From JL08 sp039969355 (GTDB lineage Bacteria; Pseudomonadota; Alphaproteobacteria; Rhodobacterales; Rhodobacteraceae), in assembly GCA_039969355.1 (NCBI GenBank), contig JBDVOA010000019.1:1-64000 (forward strand): a DNA stretch of 64,000 nt. The letters run 5' to 3'. Position numbers and translations under genes: made by a program. The number at the start of each line of letters is the position of its first letter. Within the stretch, counting starts at the first letter, position 1. The notes below the pieces were generated by a model, which did not search any database, was not told where the DNA came from, and worked only from the letters and a program-made list of their open reading frames with translations. Shown here in pieces: positions 25,067 through 33,647 of the stretch.

Positions 25067-25908
25067 CAGTCTTGTCCCACCGCGCGTTTCAGCATTTGAA
25101 TCTCTTCCTCATCCGGCTCGTCTGTGTGAATTTCTGGCTCCTTATTCCAATCCGCGATCAGGTTCAGGACGGCCTGTAATGCCACAAGCGAGATCACGAT
25201 TAACACCATGGGCTGCAGGGTTGCCGGGATTGGTGGATTAAAGGCGGAGCCGTACAATTCCCACTTGTAGAGTTTGTTGACGAAGACCTGTTTGTAGCTG
25301 CCGTAAACCAGGAAAAAGGCAAAAAGTACGATCAGAATGGTTGAGATACAGTCAAACACCCGCTGCAGCCATCGCGGCACCACATCGTATAACAGGAATA
25401 TCCTGATGTGGCAGCGTTGCTGCATCGCATAAAGACCGGCCATCAGAAAAACAAAACTCGCGAACCACAGCGTCATCTCGTTGGCCCATTCGGTGGGTTT
25501 CTCGACGATGTAGCGCATGAACACTTCGTAGAGCATCACCATTGTCATGACTGCGATCATCATCATGGTTACCCGGCCAATAAAGAGGGAAACGCGGTCG
25601 ATTGCGCTTGCCCCCTCGTATTCCATCGCGGCGGCGCGTACTGAGCGCGCTCCAATCACGGCAAGGATGGGTGTCAAGACCAGAGCAGCAAGGTCGAAAA
25701 TATCGATATGTCCGCCGAAGATGCCCGGCATATTTGGGGTGATGTCACTCCGCAAGTAAATCGCTTCGACCTGTCCGCGCAAGGATTCAGAATCGTAGGG
25801 AAGCCAATCCAACAAGAAGGCAGGAAGGTGCCATATCCACCAACTTGCTGCTGCGACAAACGCCAAAGGTATCAGCCACTCTACTATCCCGCCGGTCGTT
25901 TTTTGCAT
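25066..25908 (-). CDS. dctQ: TRAP transporter small permease
   Basis: 280 residues, longer than the usual 160-200. It has an N-terminal helix (WLIPLAFVAAASWWIW), a periplasmic stretch and then the conserved DctQ four-helix core with FMRYIVEKPTEWANEMTLWF, the landmark of the family. Large DctQ forms pair with large DctM forms, consistent with the long DctM here. It follows dctP after a 321-bp gap that holds a terminator-like hairpin. Confidence 0.93.
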   Translation of the reverse strand: MQKTTGGIVEWLIPLAFVAAASWWIWHLPAFLLDWLPYDSESLRGQVEAIYLRSDITPNMPGIFGGHIDIFDLAALVLTPILAVIGARSVRAAAMEYEGASAIDRVSLFIGRVTMMMIAVMTMVMLYEVFMRYIVEKPTEWANEMTLWFASFVFLMAGLYAMQQRCHIRIFLLYDVVPRWLQRVFDCISTILIVLFAFFLVYGSYKQVFVNKLYKWELYGSAFNPPIPATLQPMVLIVISLVALQAVLNLIADWNKEPEIHTDEPDEEEIQMLKRAVGQD

Positions 25909-26164
25909 GAGGATTTCCTTCGCCGCTATGCGTCTGTCCTGTCGTGGTCAACGAGCTCCGAGTCCGATTCTACACCGGGACCTCGCCCGGACGAAATGGC
26001 TACACGCCCTTGATTTGTCTTGAACCGCTTTAGGATGTCCATAGTTTTGGTCATCAGATCTTTGCTGAAATTGCATTCTGTGAGCAGCCCAGCACCTCGG
26101 GCATATCGTACTGCAACCCATGATTTGTGATGCGGGTAAATTTCATGGAATCCGGAAACCTGCG

Positions 26165-26199
26165 GTGAAAACGGCAAGGCCATGAAAACAGCCTTGCCG
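26165..26199 (-). terminator. Attenuator-type terminator between dctP and dctQ
   Basis: On the minus strand CGGCAAGGC, a 10-nt loop and GCCTTGCCG are followed by TTTTC. It lies 31 bp after the dctP stop and would allow more binding protein than permease to be made, a common TRAP arrangement. The remaining gap (25909-26164) contains an open minus-strand frame with possible small starts (stop at 25926) but nothing I recognise as a gene. Confidence 0.7.
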
Positions 26200-26229
26200 C
26201 AAGTCGTCAGAAAAGCAGATCGCTGCTGC

Positions 26230-27252
26230 TTATTCCATCGCACCCATGTTTTGCAGGAAGCTGATGTGGCTTTCCAGCAGTGCTTTTGCTTCTGGCGTGG
26301 TCGCGAATTCAGTCCAACCTTTTTGAACGGCTGCGCGATACTTGGCCAAATCTTCGGGAGTCCATTCGTAAAGTGTTACACCCTTGGCGCGCAGGTCCTT
26401 AGCGGTTTGAGCGTTCTGAACCTCATTGATGGTTGCGTTGTGCAGTGCAAGGCTGTCCATCGCAACTTCCATGATCTTGCGGTGGTGTTCAGGCATCGCC
26501 TCCCAGATATCTTTGCGGCAAGCAAGGTGATCGGCAGGCATGGAGTGGAAGCCCGGGTAATTCGTGTGCTCCGCAATGTCATAGAGACCCAGTCCTACGT
26601 TATTGGTCAGGTTTGCCGCGTCTGCACCGTCGATGATGCCCGTTTCAAGTGCGGTAAAGATCTCTGTGAAATCCATCACGATAGGTGACGCGCCCATCGC
26701 CGCGAATACTTTTGTCGCCAGACCAGGAGGAGAACGGAATTTCCAATCCTTGAAGTCGTCCGCATTGCGGATAGGCTTTGTAGATGCAAGCGATTCCGGA
26801 CCCGGAATCCACCAGCCGACAAATTGCATGTCGTAACCGTTATACAGTTCGTTTACCTTCGCTCGCCCGTCGCCGTGCAGAAGCCATGCCATTTGCTCAT
26901 AAGGGTTGCCATAGCCCCCCATCAAATCGCCGACGAACTGGAATGCGGGGTTTTTGCCGGTTTGGTAGGCACCACCTGTCATGTCACAGTCAAGAATACC
27001 GGTCGCTGCAGCATCAAAGGTCTCAACCGATTTCACAACAGAAGATGAATAAAACATCTCAACTTCAATTTCGCCGTTGGACATAGTCTGGATGTCATCA
27101 ACGTATTGTGCCGCAAGCTTGCCAGATAGCTGTTCGGGCGAGAAGTGGGTTTGTATGCGCAGCTTGGTTGTGGCGTGACCATCCGCTGTAGCAGTTCCTG
27201 CTGCCATCGCGGCAGCTACGGCTACCGTAGCCGCAGTTTTCATTAATTTCAT
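26230..27252 (-). CDS. dctP: TRAP transporter substrate-binding protein
   Basis: A 340-residue periplasmic solute-binding protein. The signal peptide is MKLMKTAATVAVAAAMAAGT with cleavage near TADG. Domain landmarks are LRIQTHFSPEQLSGKLA at the mature N-terminus, FVGWWIPGPESLASTKPI and FRSPPGLATKVFAAMGASP, which includes the conserved Arg that usually holds a substrate carboxylate, and ALETGIIDGAD. The substrate is therefore probably an organic acid (family knowledge plus inference). GGGAGGAC before the ATG fixes the start. It is divergent from a GntR regulator. Confidence 0.95.
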   Translation of the reverse strand: MKLMKTAATVAVAAAMAAGTATADGHATTKLRIQTHFSPEQLSGKLAAQYVDDIQTMSNGEIEVEMFYSSSVVKSVETFDAAATGILDCDMTGGAYQTGKNPAFQFVGDLMGGYGNPYEQMAWLLHGDGRAKVNELYNGYDMQFVGWWIPGPESLASTKPIRNADDFKDWKFRSPPGLATKVFAAMGASPIVMDFTEIFTALETGIIDGADAANLTNNVGLGLYDIAEHTNYPGFHSMPADHLACRKDIWEAMPEHHRKIMEVAMDSLALHNATINEVQNAQTAKDLRAKGVTLYEWTPEDLAKYRAAVQKGWTEFATTPEAKALLESHISFLQNMGAME

Positions 27253-27405
27253 GTTGTCCTCCCAGACTTTGCAAAAAGCGCTGCCAGAGATCGTTCGGTC
27301 TCCGGTTCTTATGTCGCTCGCAAGAGGGTAGGCCGACGAATCGCATACAACAAGTAGAAAGTGAAATTCTTAAAAATTTTGAGATTTTTATGTATTCTCG
27401 AAGAT

Positions 27406-27418
27406 TGTTATTCTAACA
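27406..27418. promoter_or_regulatory. Candidate GntR operator in the dctP/gntR intergenic region
   Basis: TGTTA-TTC-TAACA is a perfect 5-bp inverted repeat, 32 bp before the GntR gene and 154 bp before dctP, within a very AT-rich segment (27361-27425). FCD-type GntR proteins bind short palindromes of this size next to their own gene. Confidence 0.5.
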
Positions 27419-27449
27419 TTGTAAATCGAATCCCAATCCGGGCGCGACT

Positions 27450-28100
27450 ATGCCACCTGAAATTGACGTCTATCATGATCTTGAGAAACGGCTGATCACA
27501 GCTGAGTTTCAGCATGGTTCAAAGCTGCGCGCGGAAATTCTGAGCGACGGTTATGGTTGTTCCGCCAGCACCGTACGGGAGATTTTGTTTCGCCTATCTG
27601 CCGAAGGGTTGGTGAATTTTCAGGAGCAACGCGGCTTTCGCGTGCCGGACATGGCTCCCAACAAGATGATTGAACTTACTCATTTGCGCATCCTTTTGGA
27701 AAGCGAGGGCACAGTATTGTCGATCCGCAAAGGAGGCGTCGCATGGGAGGCACGGCTGACGGCAGCACATTACAAGCTTAGCCATATCGAAAAACGTATC
27801 CATGCGCAGAATGATCCCAGCGACCTGATCGATATTTGGTTCAGTTCTGAAAAAGAATTTCATCAAACGCTAATATCTGCCTGTGGGTCCGATACGCTCA
27901 AACAAATGCATGGCCGCATATACGCGCAATTTCGCCAGCAGTTGATGGTGGCCGACCGGCGTTTTGACTTCATTTCAGAGAACATCCAGCATCACGCGAG
28001 CATCCTTGACGCAGCGATGTCAGGTGACGAAGAATTAACCCGTGATCGTATCCATATTCATCTCGCACGCCATCTCACAGGAATGACGCTGGTAAGCTAA
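27450..28100 (+). CDS. GntR family transcriptional regulator (FCD type)
   Basis: 216 residues. The N-terminal winged helix has the GntR signature GCSASTVREILFRLSAEGLV (residues 35-54) and a wing FQEQRGFRVPD. The C-terminal all-helical FCD domain has SSEKEFHQTLISACGS and HHASILDAAMSGDEELTRDR, with the Asp/His metal-ligand pattern of the FadR group. It is transcribed away from the TRAP operon and most likely represses it in the absence of an organic-acid inducer (inference from position and family). Confidence 0.93.
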   Translation: MPPEIDVYHDLEKRLITAEFQHGSKLRAEILSDGYGCSASTVREILFRLSAEGLVNFQEQRGFRVPDMAPNKMIELTHLRILLESEGTVLSIRKGGVAWEARLTAAHYKLSHIEKRIHAQNDPSDLIDIWFSSEKEFHQTLISACGSDTLKQMHGRIYAQFRQQLMVADRRFDFISENIQHHASILDAAMSGDEELTRDRIHIHLARHLTGMTLVS

Positions 28101-28316
28101 TTGGAGTAAATTTGATTCCATCCGGATCGCGCCGAATTCTAGCAATTCCGATCAGGTTATTGACATGACAGACATTGCTCTTTGCCTATTCCGTCAGCGT
28201 AACTTCCTTGAAAAACTAAAGAGTCTGATGCTAGCGTGGTACTACAGTATCGGGCAGCGGGGTGTCTTCCGGACCCGCCCGACGTCAATGCGACGCGTGA
28301 AATCCCCGTGAAACCG

Positions 28317-28341
28317 GCTCTCGCAAGCTGAGAGCTTTTTT
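28317..28341 (+). terminator. Intrinsic terminator in the leader before the 28391 dehydrogenase
   Basis: GCTCTC-N7-GAGAGC-TTTTTT lies only 49 bp before the next start codon. An upstream G/C-rich hairpin pairs CGGGC (28251-28255) with GCCCG (28277-28281). The terminator may end the GntR transcript, or belong to a structured leader that controls the downstream gene pair. Confidence 0.6.
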
Positions 28342-28390
28342 CGAATGCCGCATGGCTGTTGCTCATGCGGAGAACACGGGAGTAGTTTCT

Positions 28391-29293
28391 ATGAAAACAG
28401 TAGGCGTTATCGGTTTGGGTGACATGGGCAGTGGACTGGCCAAAAACCTCATCAAAAGCGGGTTTCAGGTCACGGGATCAGACCTCAAGGCAGACAGGGT
28501 GCAAACATTCGTTGATATGGGTGGCATCGCGGTATCAACTCCTGCCGAAGTGGGCCGAGCCAGCGAAGTCGTATTTGTCATGGTTATGACAGGAGCCGCT
28601 GCCAATTCGGTGATATTGGGAAAAGACGGTCTGGTTTCTCACCTCCCTGAGGGTGGGGCAGTCATACTGAGCGCCACAATCAAACCGCGTGAAGCACGCG
28701 AGATTGGAGCGGCCATGAAGGATTCCGGCATTCATCTGATCGATAGTCCGGTCTCCGGTGGCTACCCCGGCGCGCAAAACGGCACTCTTACGATGATGGC
28801 GGCGGCACCTGATAGCATACTGGACAAGTTTGCTCCGGTGATGGAAGCCGTATCAACCAGCATTCACAGGGTTGGCGCTCATCCAGGTGAGGGTCAGACG
28901 GTAAAAGCGTGTCTTCAGTCTCTCATAGGAGCTCAGTTTTCTGCCACGTTCGAGGCAGCCGCGCTGGCAGCAAAGGCGGGTGTGTCGGGGCAAGTTTTGC
29001 TTGATGTCTTCTCGTCTTCTTCGGCAGGCTGTGGCGTCGTCAACAACGCCCTCGAAAAGATCATTGACCGCCAGTTCGAAAAAACCGGAAGTCACATCAA
29101 CACAATGCACAAAGATCTGACGATCTCGATGGACCTGGGCGAGGAATTGTGCGTCCCTCTTCATACGGCAGGATCAGCGATGCAGATTTTTCATGCCGGT
29201 AAAAGCAAATATCCAAATGGCGACAACTGGGTCTGCACGCGTGTCATAGAAGAGATTGTTGGTGCAGAACTGCACCGGAAGGCCAAGTCATGA
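28391..29293 (+). CDS. NAD(P)-dependent hydroxyacid dehydrogenase (3-HIBADH / L-threonate dehydrogenase-like)
   Basis: A 300-residue beta-hydroxyacid dehydrogenase. Evidence is VGVIGLGDMGSGLA (Rossmann motif, residues 4-17), LIDSPVSGGYPGAQNGTLTM (the D-x-P-V-S-G-G substrate loop) and a lysine in VKACLQSL near 177 in place of the usual G-x-x-x-K-x-x-N context. It resembles LtnD-type four-carbon acid dehydrogenases. GGGAG upstream supports the ATG at 28391; a longer frame from 28352 is unlikely. It overlaps the isomerase gene by 4 bp (ATGA), so the two form a pair on the other side of the regulator. Confidence 0.9.
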   Translation: MKTVGVIGLGDMGSGLAKNLIKSGFQVTGSDLKADRVQTFVDMGGIAVSTPAEVGRASEVVFVMVMTGAAANSVILGKDGLVSHLPEGGAVILSATIKPREAREIGAAMKDSGIHLIDSPVSGGYPGAQNGTLTMMAAAPDSILDKFAPVMEAVSTSIHRVGAHPGEGQTVKACLQSLIGAQFSATFEAAALAAKAGVSGQVLLDVFSSSSAGCGVVNNALEKIIDRQFEKTGSHINTMHKDLTISMDLGEELCVPLHTAGSAMQIFHAGKSKYPNGDNWVCTRVIEEIVGAELHRKAKS

Positions 29294-30153
29294 AGCTTGG
29301 TGTAATTTGTGACGGCATCAGCCGCAATTTGCATCATGCCGTCGATGTCATGGATGAATTCGATCTTGAATATGCGGAATTGCAGTTTGTTGGTGACACC
29401 GAAGTCGGCGACCATTCCGACCAGGAAATCAAAGAGATAGATACTCTTCTTCGAGCTCGTGGAAAGCCCGTGTCTTGCCTTTCACGCCACATCTTTGCAG
29501 GTATGACGACTGAAAACCGGCCCGGCGACGCACTCCATAATCAGCATATGGACGCGTTAAAGCGCGTGATCGAAATGGCTCATATTGTAGGGTCGCCGTT
29601 GGTTCGCATCATGACGCAGAAGAAAGAGCAAATTCTTTGGGGTCTCAACGGGGCTGAAAAGTGGAATGTAGCGCATGGGGCATGGGACACAATGGCACCC
29701 ATGATCGCCCCCGCAGTGGAATTGGCGCGACAAGAGAAGATCACGCTCGCGGTCGAGACCGGCAATGGGACAATGGTCAATTCAAACTACACGGCCCGCA
29801 AACTGATTGATGAATTGGGGGCAAAGGACACTTTAAAGGTTCTTTGGGATCCCGGCAACAATTGCTGGTGCCATGAACGCGCGTTTCCTGAGGGATATGA
29901 CGAAGTCAAGGAAGGCTACCTTGGACATGTGCATATCAAAGATGTACAGGTAGATACGCCACGCGCGACGCTAGAGGTGCGAAAAATGGGCGAAGGCCAG
30001 CTCGGTCCCTTTTTCGAACCAATTGCCCAAGCCCTTCGGACTGACGGGTACGAGGGCGTGGTATCGTTTGAAAGTGTCTATCACCCCGGAAATGGAGATT
30101 TTGAAGCTGGTTTCAGACAATGCATTCCCATCTTCAAAAGCATGTTCTCTTAA
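29290..30153 (+). CDS. Sugar phosphate isomerase/epimerase-type TIM barrel protein
   Basis: 287 residues of the xylose isomerase-like (AP endonuclease 2) fold. Metal-site signatures are visible: LAVETGNG (Glu), VLWDPGNN (Asp), GYLGHVHIKDVQ (His, Asp) and VSFESVYHPG (Glu). Relatives isomerise or epimerise keto-sugars, inositol intermediates or hydroxypyruvate. Coupled to the hydroxyacid dehydrogenase, it suggests breakdown of a sugar acid. Exact substrate unknown. Confidence 0.9.
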   Translation: MKLGVICDGISRNLHHAVDVMDEFDLEYAELQFVGDTEVGDHSDQEIKEIDTLLRARGKPVSCLSRHIFAGMTTENRPGDALHNQHMDALKRVIEMAHIVGSPLVRIMTQKKEQILWGLNGAEKWNVAHGAWDTMAPMIAPAVELARQEKITLAVETGNGTMVNSNYTARKLIDELGAKDTLKVLWDPGNNCWCHERAFPEGYDEVKEGYLGHVHIKDVQVDTPRATLEVRKMGEGQLGPFFEPIAQALRTDGYEGVVSFESVYHPGNGDFEAGFRQCIPIFKSMFS

Positions 30154-30232
30154 CGGCAACTTCATCTGGCCCATTCGCTGTTATCCGCGCAGGCTGTTCG
30201 ACCGCAATAGGAAAAACACGTTTGGGCAGCAT

Positions 30233-30544
30233 TCACAGACAGACAATGGGTACCATGTAGCCTGCAGGCTCGCGACGTCCACCGTAGGGATGGATTTCGC
30301 GTTCCTGATCGTAAACGCACCCAGTATTTTCCCTGAGGTATCTGTTGAATTCCTTGCTGTCCAATTGCCGAAGTCGTGGCATCTTAGCATCCTGCGACCC
30401 TGTTCCAACACCAATGTAGGTCGAATAAGGCGATGGATGAACCAATTTCAGGTCAAACGAGCGAAATTGCGATGTACCTTGGTCCGAAGCACATGCCGAA
30501 ACCATGAGCGCGCCAAAGACAATAGCATGTTTCACCGATTTCAT
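30233..30544 (-). CDS. Small lipoprotein of unknown function
   Basis: 103 residues with a lipoprotein signal peptide ending in a lipobox, MVSACAS, so Cys18 is the likely lipidation site. The mature part has one further pair of cysteines (TGCVYD near the middle and the terminal IVCL), no recognised domain and no transmembrane helix. GGAAAG five bases before the ATG supports it. The 294-bp stretch after it (30545-30838) shows no gene I can support. Confidence 0.7.
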   Translation of the reverse strand: MKSVKHAIVFGALMVSACASDQGTSQFRSFDLKLVHPSPYSTYIGVGTGSQDAKMPRLRQLDSKEFNRYLRENTGCVYDQEREIHPYGGRREPAGYMVPIVCL

Positions 30545-30838
30545 GTGTGCTTTCCATAAGAGTCATACTTGAGAAAAACTACGGTCAGGCGCTCCGTCGC
30601 ACAACAATTAGGTTAATACATAGTTAACGATCAAACAGAAACGCGCAGATAGCTTGCACCAAATCTACGGTCGTGTGGAGGCGCTGTTGGAACAAACGGC
30701 AGGTGCTTTTTTGCCCCATCGGTCGCACGCTGGACGATCTGAAAGTGCTACAAGTGACTGAAGCCGTAAAGCGCGAATAAATCTGGCGGCATGGTAATAT
30801 GTCGTTTCGCTATGGTTGGTGGTCGGCAAGTATTTCGT

Positions 30839-31150
30839 TCAGTCAGCCAGTGTAATGTCGATAGTTTCGCGCAGCGTACCGCTTGCGGGGTCATAGATCA
30901 GGATTTGATCCTGATCCGTTACAATCGCGTACCAGTCGGGCCCTTGGGTATACGCCAGTGCCTTGGCGGTACCCGGAAGCGCGACATTCTCTGGTAAGAT
31001 CAGGGAGCGATCCGAGAAACGGATGACAAATAGTACAATAATGATACATAGCCCACCAATCATTGTGGCGGTCAGCACTGTCACAAGTCGCCGCAAAAAC
31101 CGTATGTTGGCCGGCTCAACCGTTGATTCAGAAGGGTCTTGCATGGACAT
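30839..31150 (-). CDS. DUF6476-type small membrane protein
   Basis: About 103 residues. It has a single transmembrane helix (TVLTATMIGGLCIIIVLFVI) after a short charged N-terminus, then a small periplasmic-looking domain with DWYAIVTDQDQILIYDPASG. In Rhodobacteraceae this family sits divergently from an RluA-type gene, as here. The start codons of the two genes overlap: ATG at 31150 or 31144 on this strand against ATG at 31143 on the other. Function unknown. Confidence 0.8.
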   Translation of the reverse strand: MSMQDPSESTVEPANIRFLRRLVTVLTATMIGGLCIIIVLFVIRFSDRSLILPENVALPGTAKALAYTQGPDWYAIVTDQDQILIYDPASGTLRETIDITLAD

Positions 31151-32177
31151 TCGCCGTGTTCGTTTCACCATTGCCGCTGATCCGCCGCCGCGCCTTGATA
31201 AGGCGCTTGCACGGGATGTGCCAGTGGATGAGGCACTTTCGCGTACCCGGCTCGGGCGTTTGATCGCAGAAGGAGCAGTGCTGGTGGACGGCGTCGCGAC
31301 AACGGACCCCAAAGGAAAGGTCACGCAAGGCTCTGATATCGAGATCAGTGTTGTCGCGGCACAAGACAGCCATATAGGCCCCGAAAATATCGCATTGAAC
31401 GTGATTTTTGAAGACGCGGACCTGATTGTAATTAATAAACCGGAAGGCATGGTCGTGCACCCTGCACCGGGTAGCCCGACGGGTACCCTGGTCAACGCGT
31501 TGCTGCATCACTGTGGTGACGATCTGTCTGGTGTTGGCGGCGTAAAACGACCTGGCATCGTACACCGAATCGATAAGGAAACATCGGGTCTGCTGGTCGC
31601 GGCGAAATCAGACGCCGCCCATCATGGGTTGGCCAAGCAGTTCGAAAAGCACAGCGTAGAGCGTTACTACAATGCGATTGTCTATGGTGTGCCTGATGCG
31701 AATGATCCGCGTTTGCGCGGCATCAAAGGCACGAGCTTTGAAGCGGGAAATATTCTGCGGATTACCACTCAACTGGCCCGACACAAATCAGACCGCCAGC
31801 GACAGGCTGTCTTGTTTCAAGGTGGCCGTCACGCAGTAACCCGTGCCCGCATTGTTGAGCCGTTTGGATCTCCCCCAGTCGCGTCGCTGATTGAATGCTG
31901 GCTCGAAACCGGGCGCACGCACCAGATCCGGGTGCACATGGCGCATGCAGGACACGGGCTGATTGGCGACCCAACCTATGGAGGTCGGCGCAAACTGTCT
32001 GCCAAAGCACTTAGCCCGCAAGCGTTGGCCGCTGTTCAGAGCTTTCCGCGACAGGCTTTGCACGCGGCGATTCTTGGGTTTGAGCACCCCGTGACCGGTC
32101 AGTCCTTGCGGTTCGAGGCAGATTTGCCGGACGATATGGCCGGGCTTTTGGCAGATCTAAGATACTGTGCGCAATAG
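31143..32177 (+). CDS. RluA/RluD family pseudouridine synthase
   Basis: 344 residues. It modifies uridines in rRNA (RluD acts on the 23S helix 69 region). An N-terminal S4 domain (residues 18-80, RLDKALARD...LSRTRLGRLIAEG) is followed by the catalytic domain with the family motif HRIDKETSGLLV, whose Asp is the nucleophile, and the late motif ETGRTHQIRVHMAHAGHGLI. S4 plus catalytic domain and length fit RluD or RluC rather than short RluA. The start is chosen at 31143, where the S4 domain begins; the longer upstream frame is antisense to DUF6476. Confidence 0.95.
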   Translation: MDIRRVRFTIAADPPPRLDKALARDVPVDEALSRTRLGRLIAEGAVLVDGVATTDPKGKVTQGSDIEISVVAAQDSHIGPENIALNVIFEDADLIVINKPEGMVVHPAPGSPTGTLVNALLHHCGDDLSGVGGVKRPGIVHRIDKETSGLLVAAKSDAAHHGLAKQFEKHSVERYYNAIVYGVPDANDPRLRGIKGTSFEAGNILRITTQLARHKSDRQRQAVLFQGGRHAVTRARIVEPFGSPPVASLIECWLETGRTHQIRVHMAHAGHGLIGDPTYGGRRKLSAKALSPQALAAVQSFPRQALHAAILGFEHPVTGQSLRFEADLPDDMAGLLADLRYCAQ

Positions 32178-32449
32178 TTACGGATAGGTATATTTGGCCT
32201 CGCAAGGTATCGGGTGAACCTTCCCTGATAATCGACAACTAAACATCTAACAGCCAGTGACGTTTTGGCTCATCGAGTGCCGAGTCAAAACGATTGGTAC
32301 TGGAAAGCCCAATACGAGACGGCTTACGTTTTTGCGGCTTCTCACGCGGCTGCCGCGAAGAATTTCTTTCCTGACGCTTGCGACATCAAAGAATTACGGG
32401 CACCATTGACAGCAACTCTTTAGATCGCAAGTCAATCGGGGGGTCGAAT

Positions 32450-33328
32450 ATGCCCGGTCAATCTTCCTGCGGAACAAAGCGCACCGCATACGAACAACTT
32501 ATAGCTGGTATATTTGCAGCTCTTTCGACAACTTTTCTGTTTCAAAACCTTGCTTACGGCGAAGACGCATCGGATACTCAGGCGGCGTTTCCCGGTCAGA
32601 TTGAGGCATTGAACACGCATGATGTTTCAAATCAGGTCGACGGGGTGATCTCCGAGGTCCATTTTAAACCCGGCCAGATCGTTGAAGCCGGGGATGTTCT
32701 GTTTTCAATCGAATCTGAGGCTTATGCACTTGCCCTTCAGACCCAGCGCGTGAACACAATTCGTGCGGAAAAGGGACTGGCTTCGGCGCGTCAGGACTTT
32801 GAACGCATTCAAGAGCTCAATAACCGAGGTTCGGCCTCGGATGTTCAGTTTCTCAAGGCCGAAGTGGCGTTTTCGATAGGCGATGCTTTGCTGCAACAAG
32901 CCAAGGCGGAGCTTAAGATGGCGGAAATCGATCTAGAGCGTACGACCATCCGCGCTCCGATCGGTGGGATCATCAGCCGTTCTGCCGTCAATCCCGGGGC
33001 ATATGTGGAAACGGGGAATGCACCACTTGCGCGGATCGACCAGATGGATCCGGTGCGGTTATCCTACGCGATACCCTATGTTAAACGTATCGAGCAACTG
33101 GCGATTAATGATCTGCGTTCACCTCGCGAATTGCTGGATACGGTCACTCTTCACGTAAAGATATCCGATACATGGATGTACTCGGAAACAACAACGCCCG
33201 ATAATCTTTCGTCCCGTGTCGATTCTTCTAGCAACACAATCATTATCTGGGCCGAGTTGGACAATCCCAGCTATCAGCTTCGCCCGGGTATGCGGGTCAC
33301 AGTGATATCAAGCATTGAAACAAAGTGA
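32450..33328 (+). CDS. RND-type efflux periplasmic adaptor (membrane fusion protein)
   Basis: 292 residues from the ATG at 32450 (run of G residues seven bases upstream). The N-terminal hydrophobic segment (IAGIFAALSTTFLFQ) is a signal peptide or anchor. The lipoyl half motif VDGVISEVHFKPGQIVEAGD, a helical hairpin around residues 95-155 and the second lipoyl half IRAPIGGIISRSAVNPG are typical of AcrA/MexE proteins. At 292 residues it is shorter than usual (about 370-400); the membrane-proximal domain appears reduced. No RND pump follows; instead a decayed universal stress gene lies downstream, so it is an orphan here. The 272-bp gap before it holds no gene I am sure of. Confidence 0.88.
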   Translation: MPGQSSCGTKRTAYEQLIAGIFAALSTTFLFQNLAYGEDASDTQAAFPGQIEALNTHDVSNQVDGVISEVHFKPGQIVEAGDVLFSIESEAYALALQTQRVNTIRAEKGLASARQDFERIQELNNRGSASDVQFLKAEVAFSIGDALLQQAKAELKMAEIDLERTTIRAPIGGIISRSAVNPGAYVETGNAPLARIDQMDPVRLSYAIPYVKRIEQLAINDLRSPRELLDTVTLHVKISDTWMYSETTTPDNLSSRVDSSSNTIIIWAELDNPSYQLRPGMRVTVISSIETK

Positions 33329-33341
33329 GGCTGGTGTTTGA

Positions 33342-33647
33342 CCTGAGAAGATCGACACAGTTCATTTCCCGGCCTATGTCGCCGAATACGCCGCCGTCAA
33401 GCCGGTCGAGCATGTTCGCGACGACATCAAGCAGCGTTTGCGCTCCTTGGCCAGGGATCAAGAAGACCTCGAAATCGCTGTCTTATCAGGCAAGCTGGGC
33501 GTCGCAATCCCGGACCTCGCATCCGAGACCAGCGCCGACCTGATTGTCATCAACTCTCACAAACCCTGCGTCGAAGATTATTTTCTCGGCTCGACAGCTT
33601 CGCGGGTCGCGCGGTGATCTCACTGTGCCGTGCTTGTTTTGAGATAG
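33342..33647 (+). pseudogene. Universal stress protein (UspA family) remnant
   Basis: The frame beginning after TGA at 33339 encodes the C-terminal half of a UspA protein without its N-terminal strand and start. Landmarks are VEHVRDDIKQRL, SADLIVINSHKP and EDYFLGSTASRVAR, matching the G-2x-G-9x-G(S/T) ATP-binding region. An in-frame TGA at 33615-33617 splits it from SHCAVLVLR, the usual terminal beta strand. So both the N-terminus and the tail are damaged. It follows the orphan efflux adaptor directly. The stretch 33648-33789 holds nothing recognisable. Confidence 0.75.
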
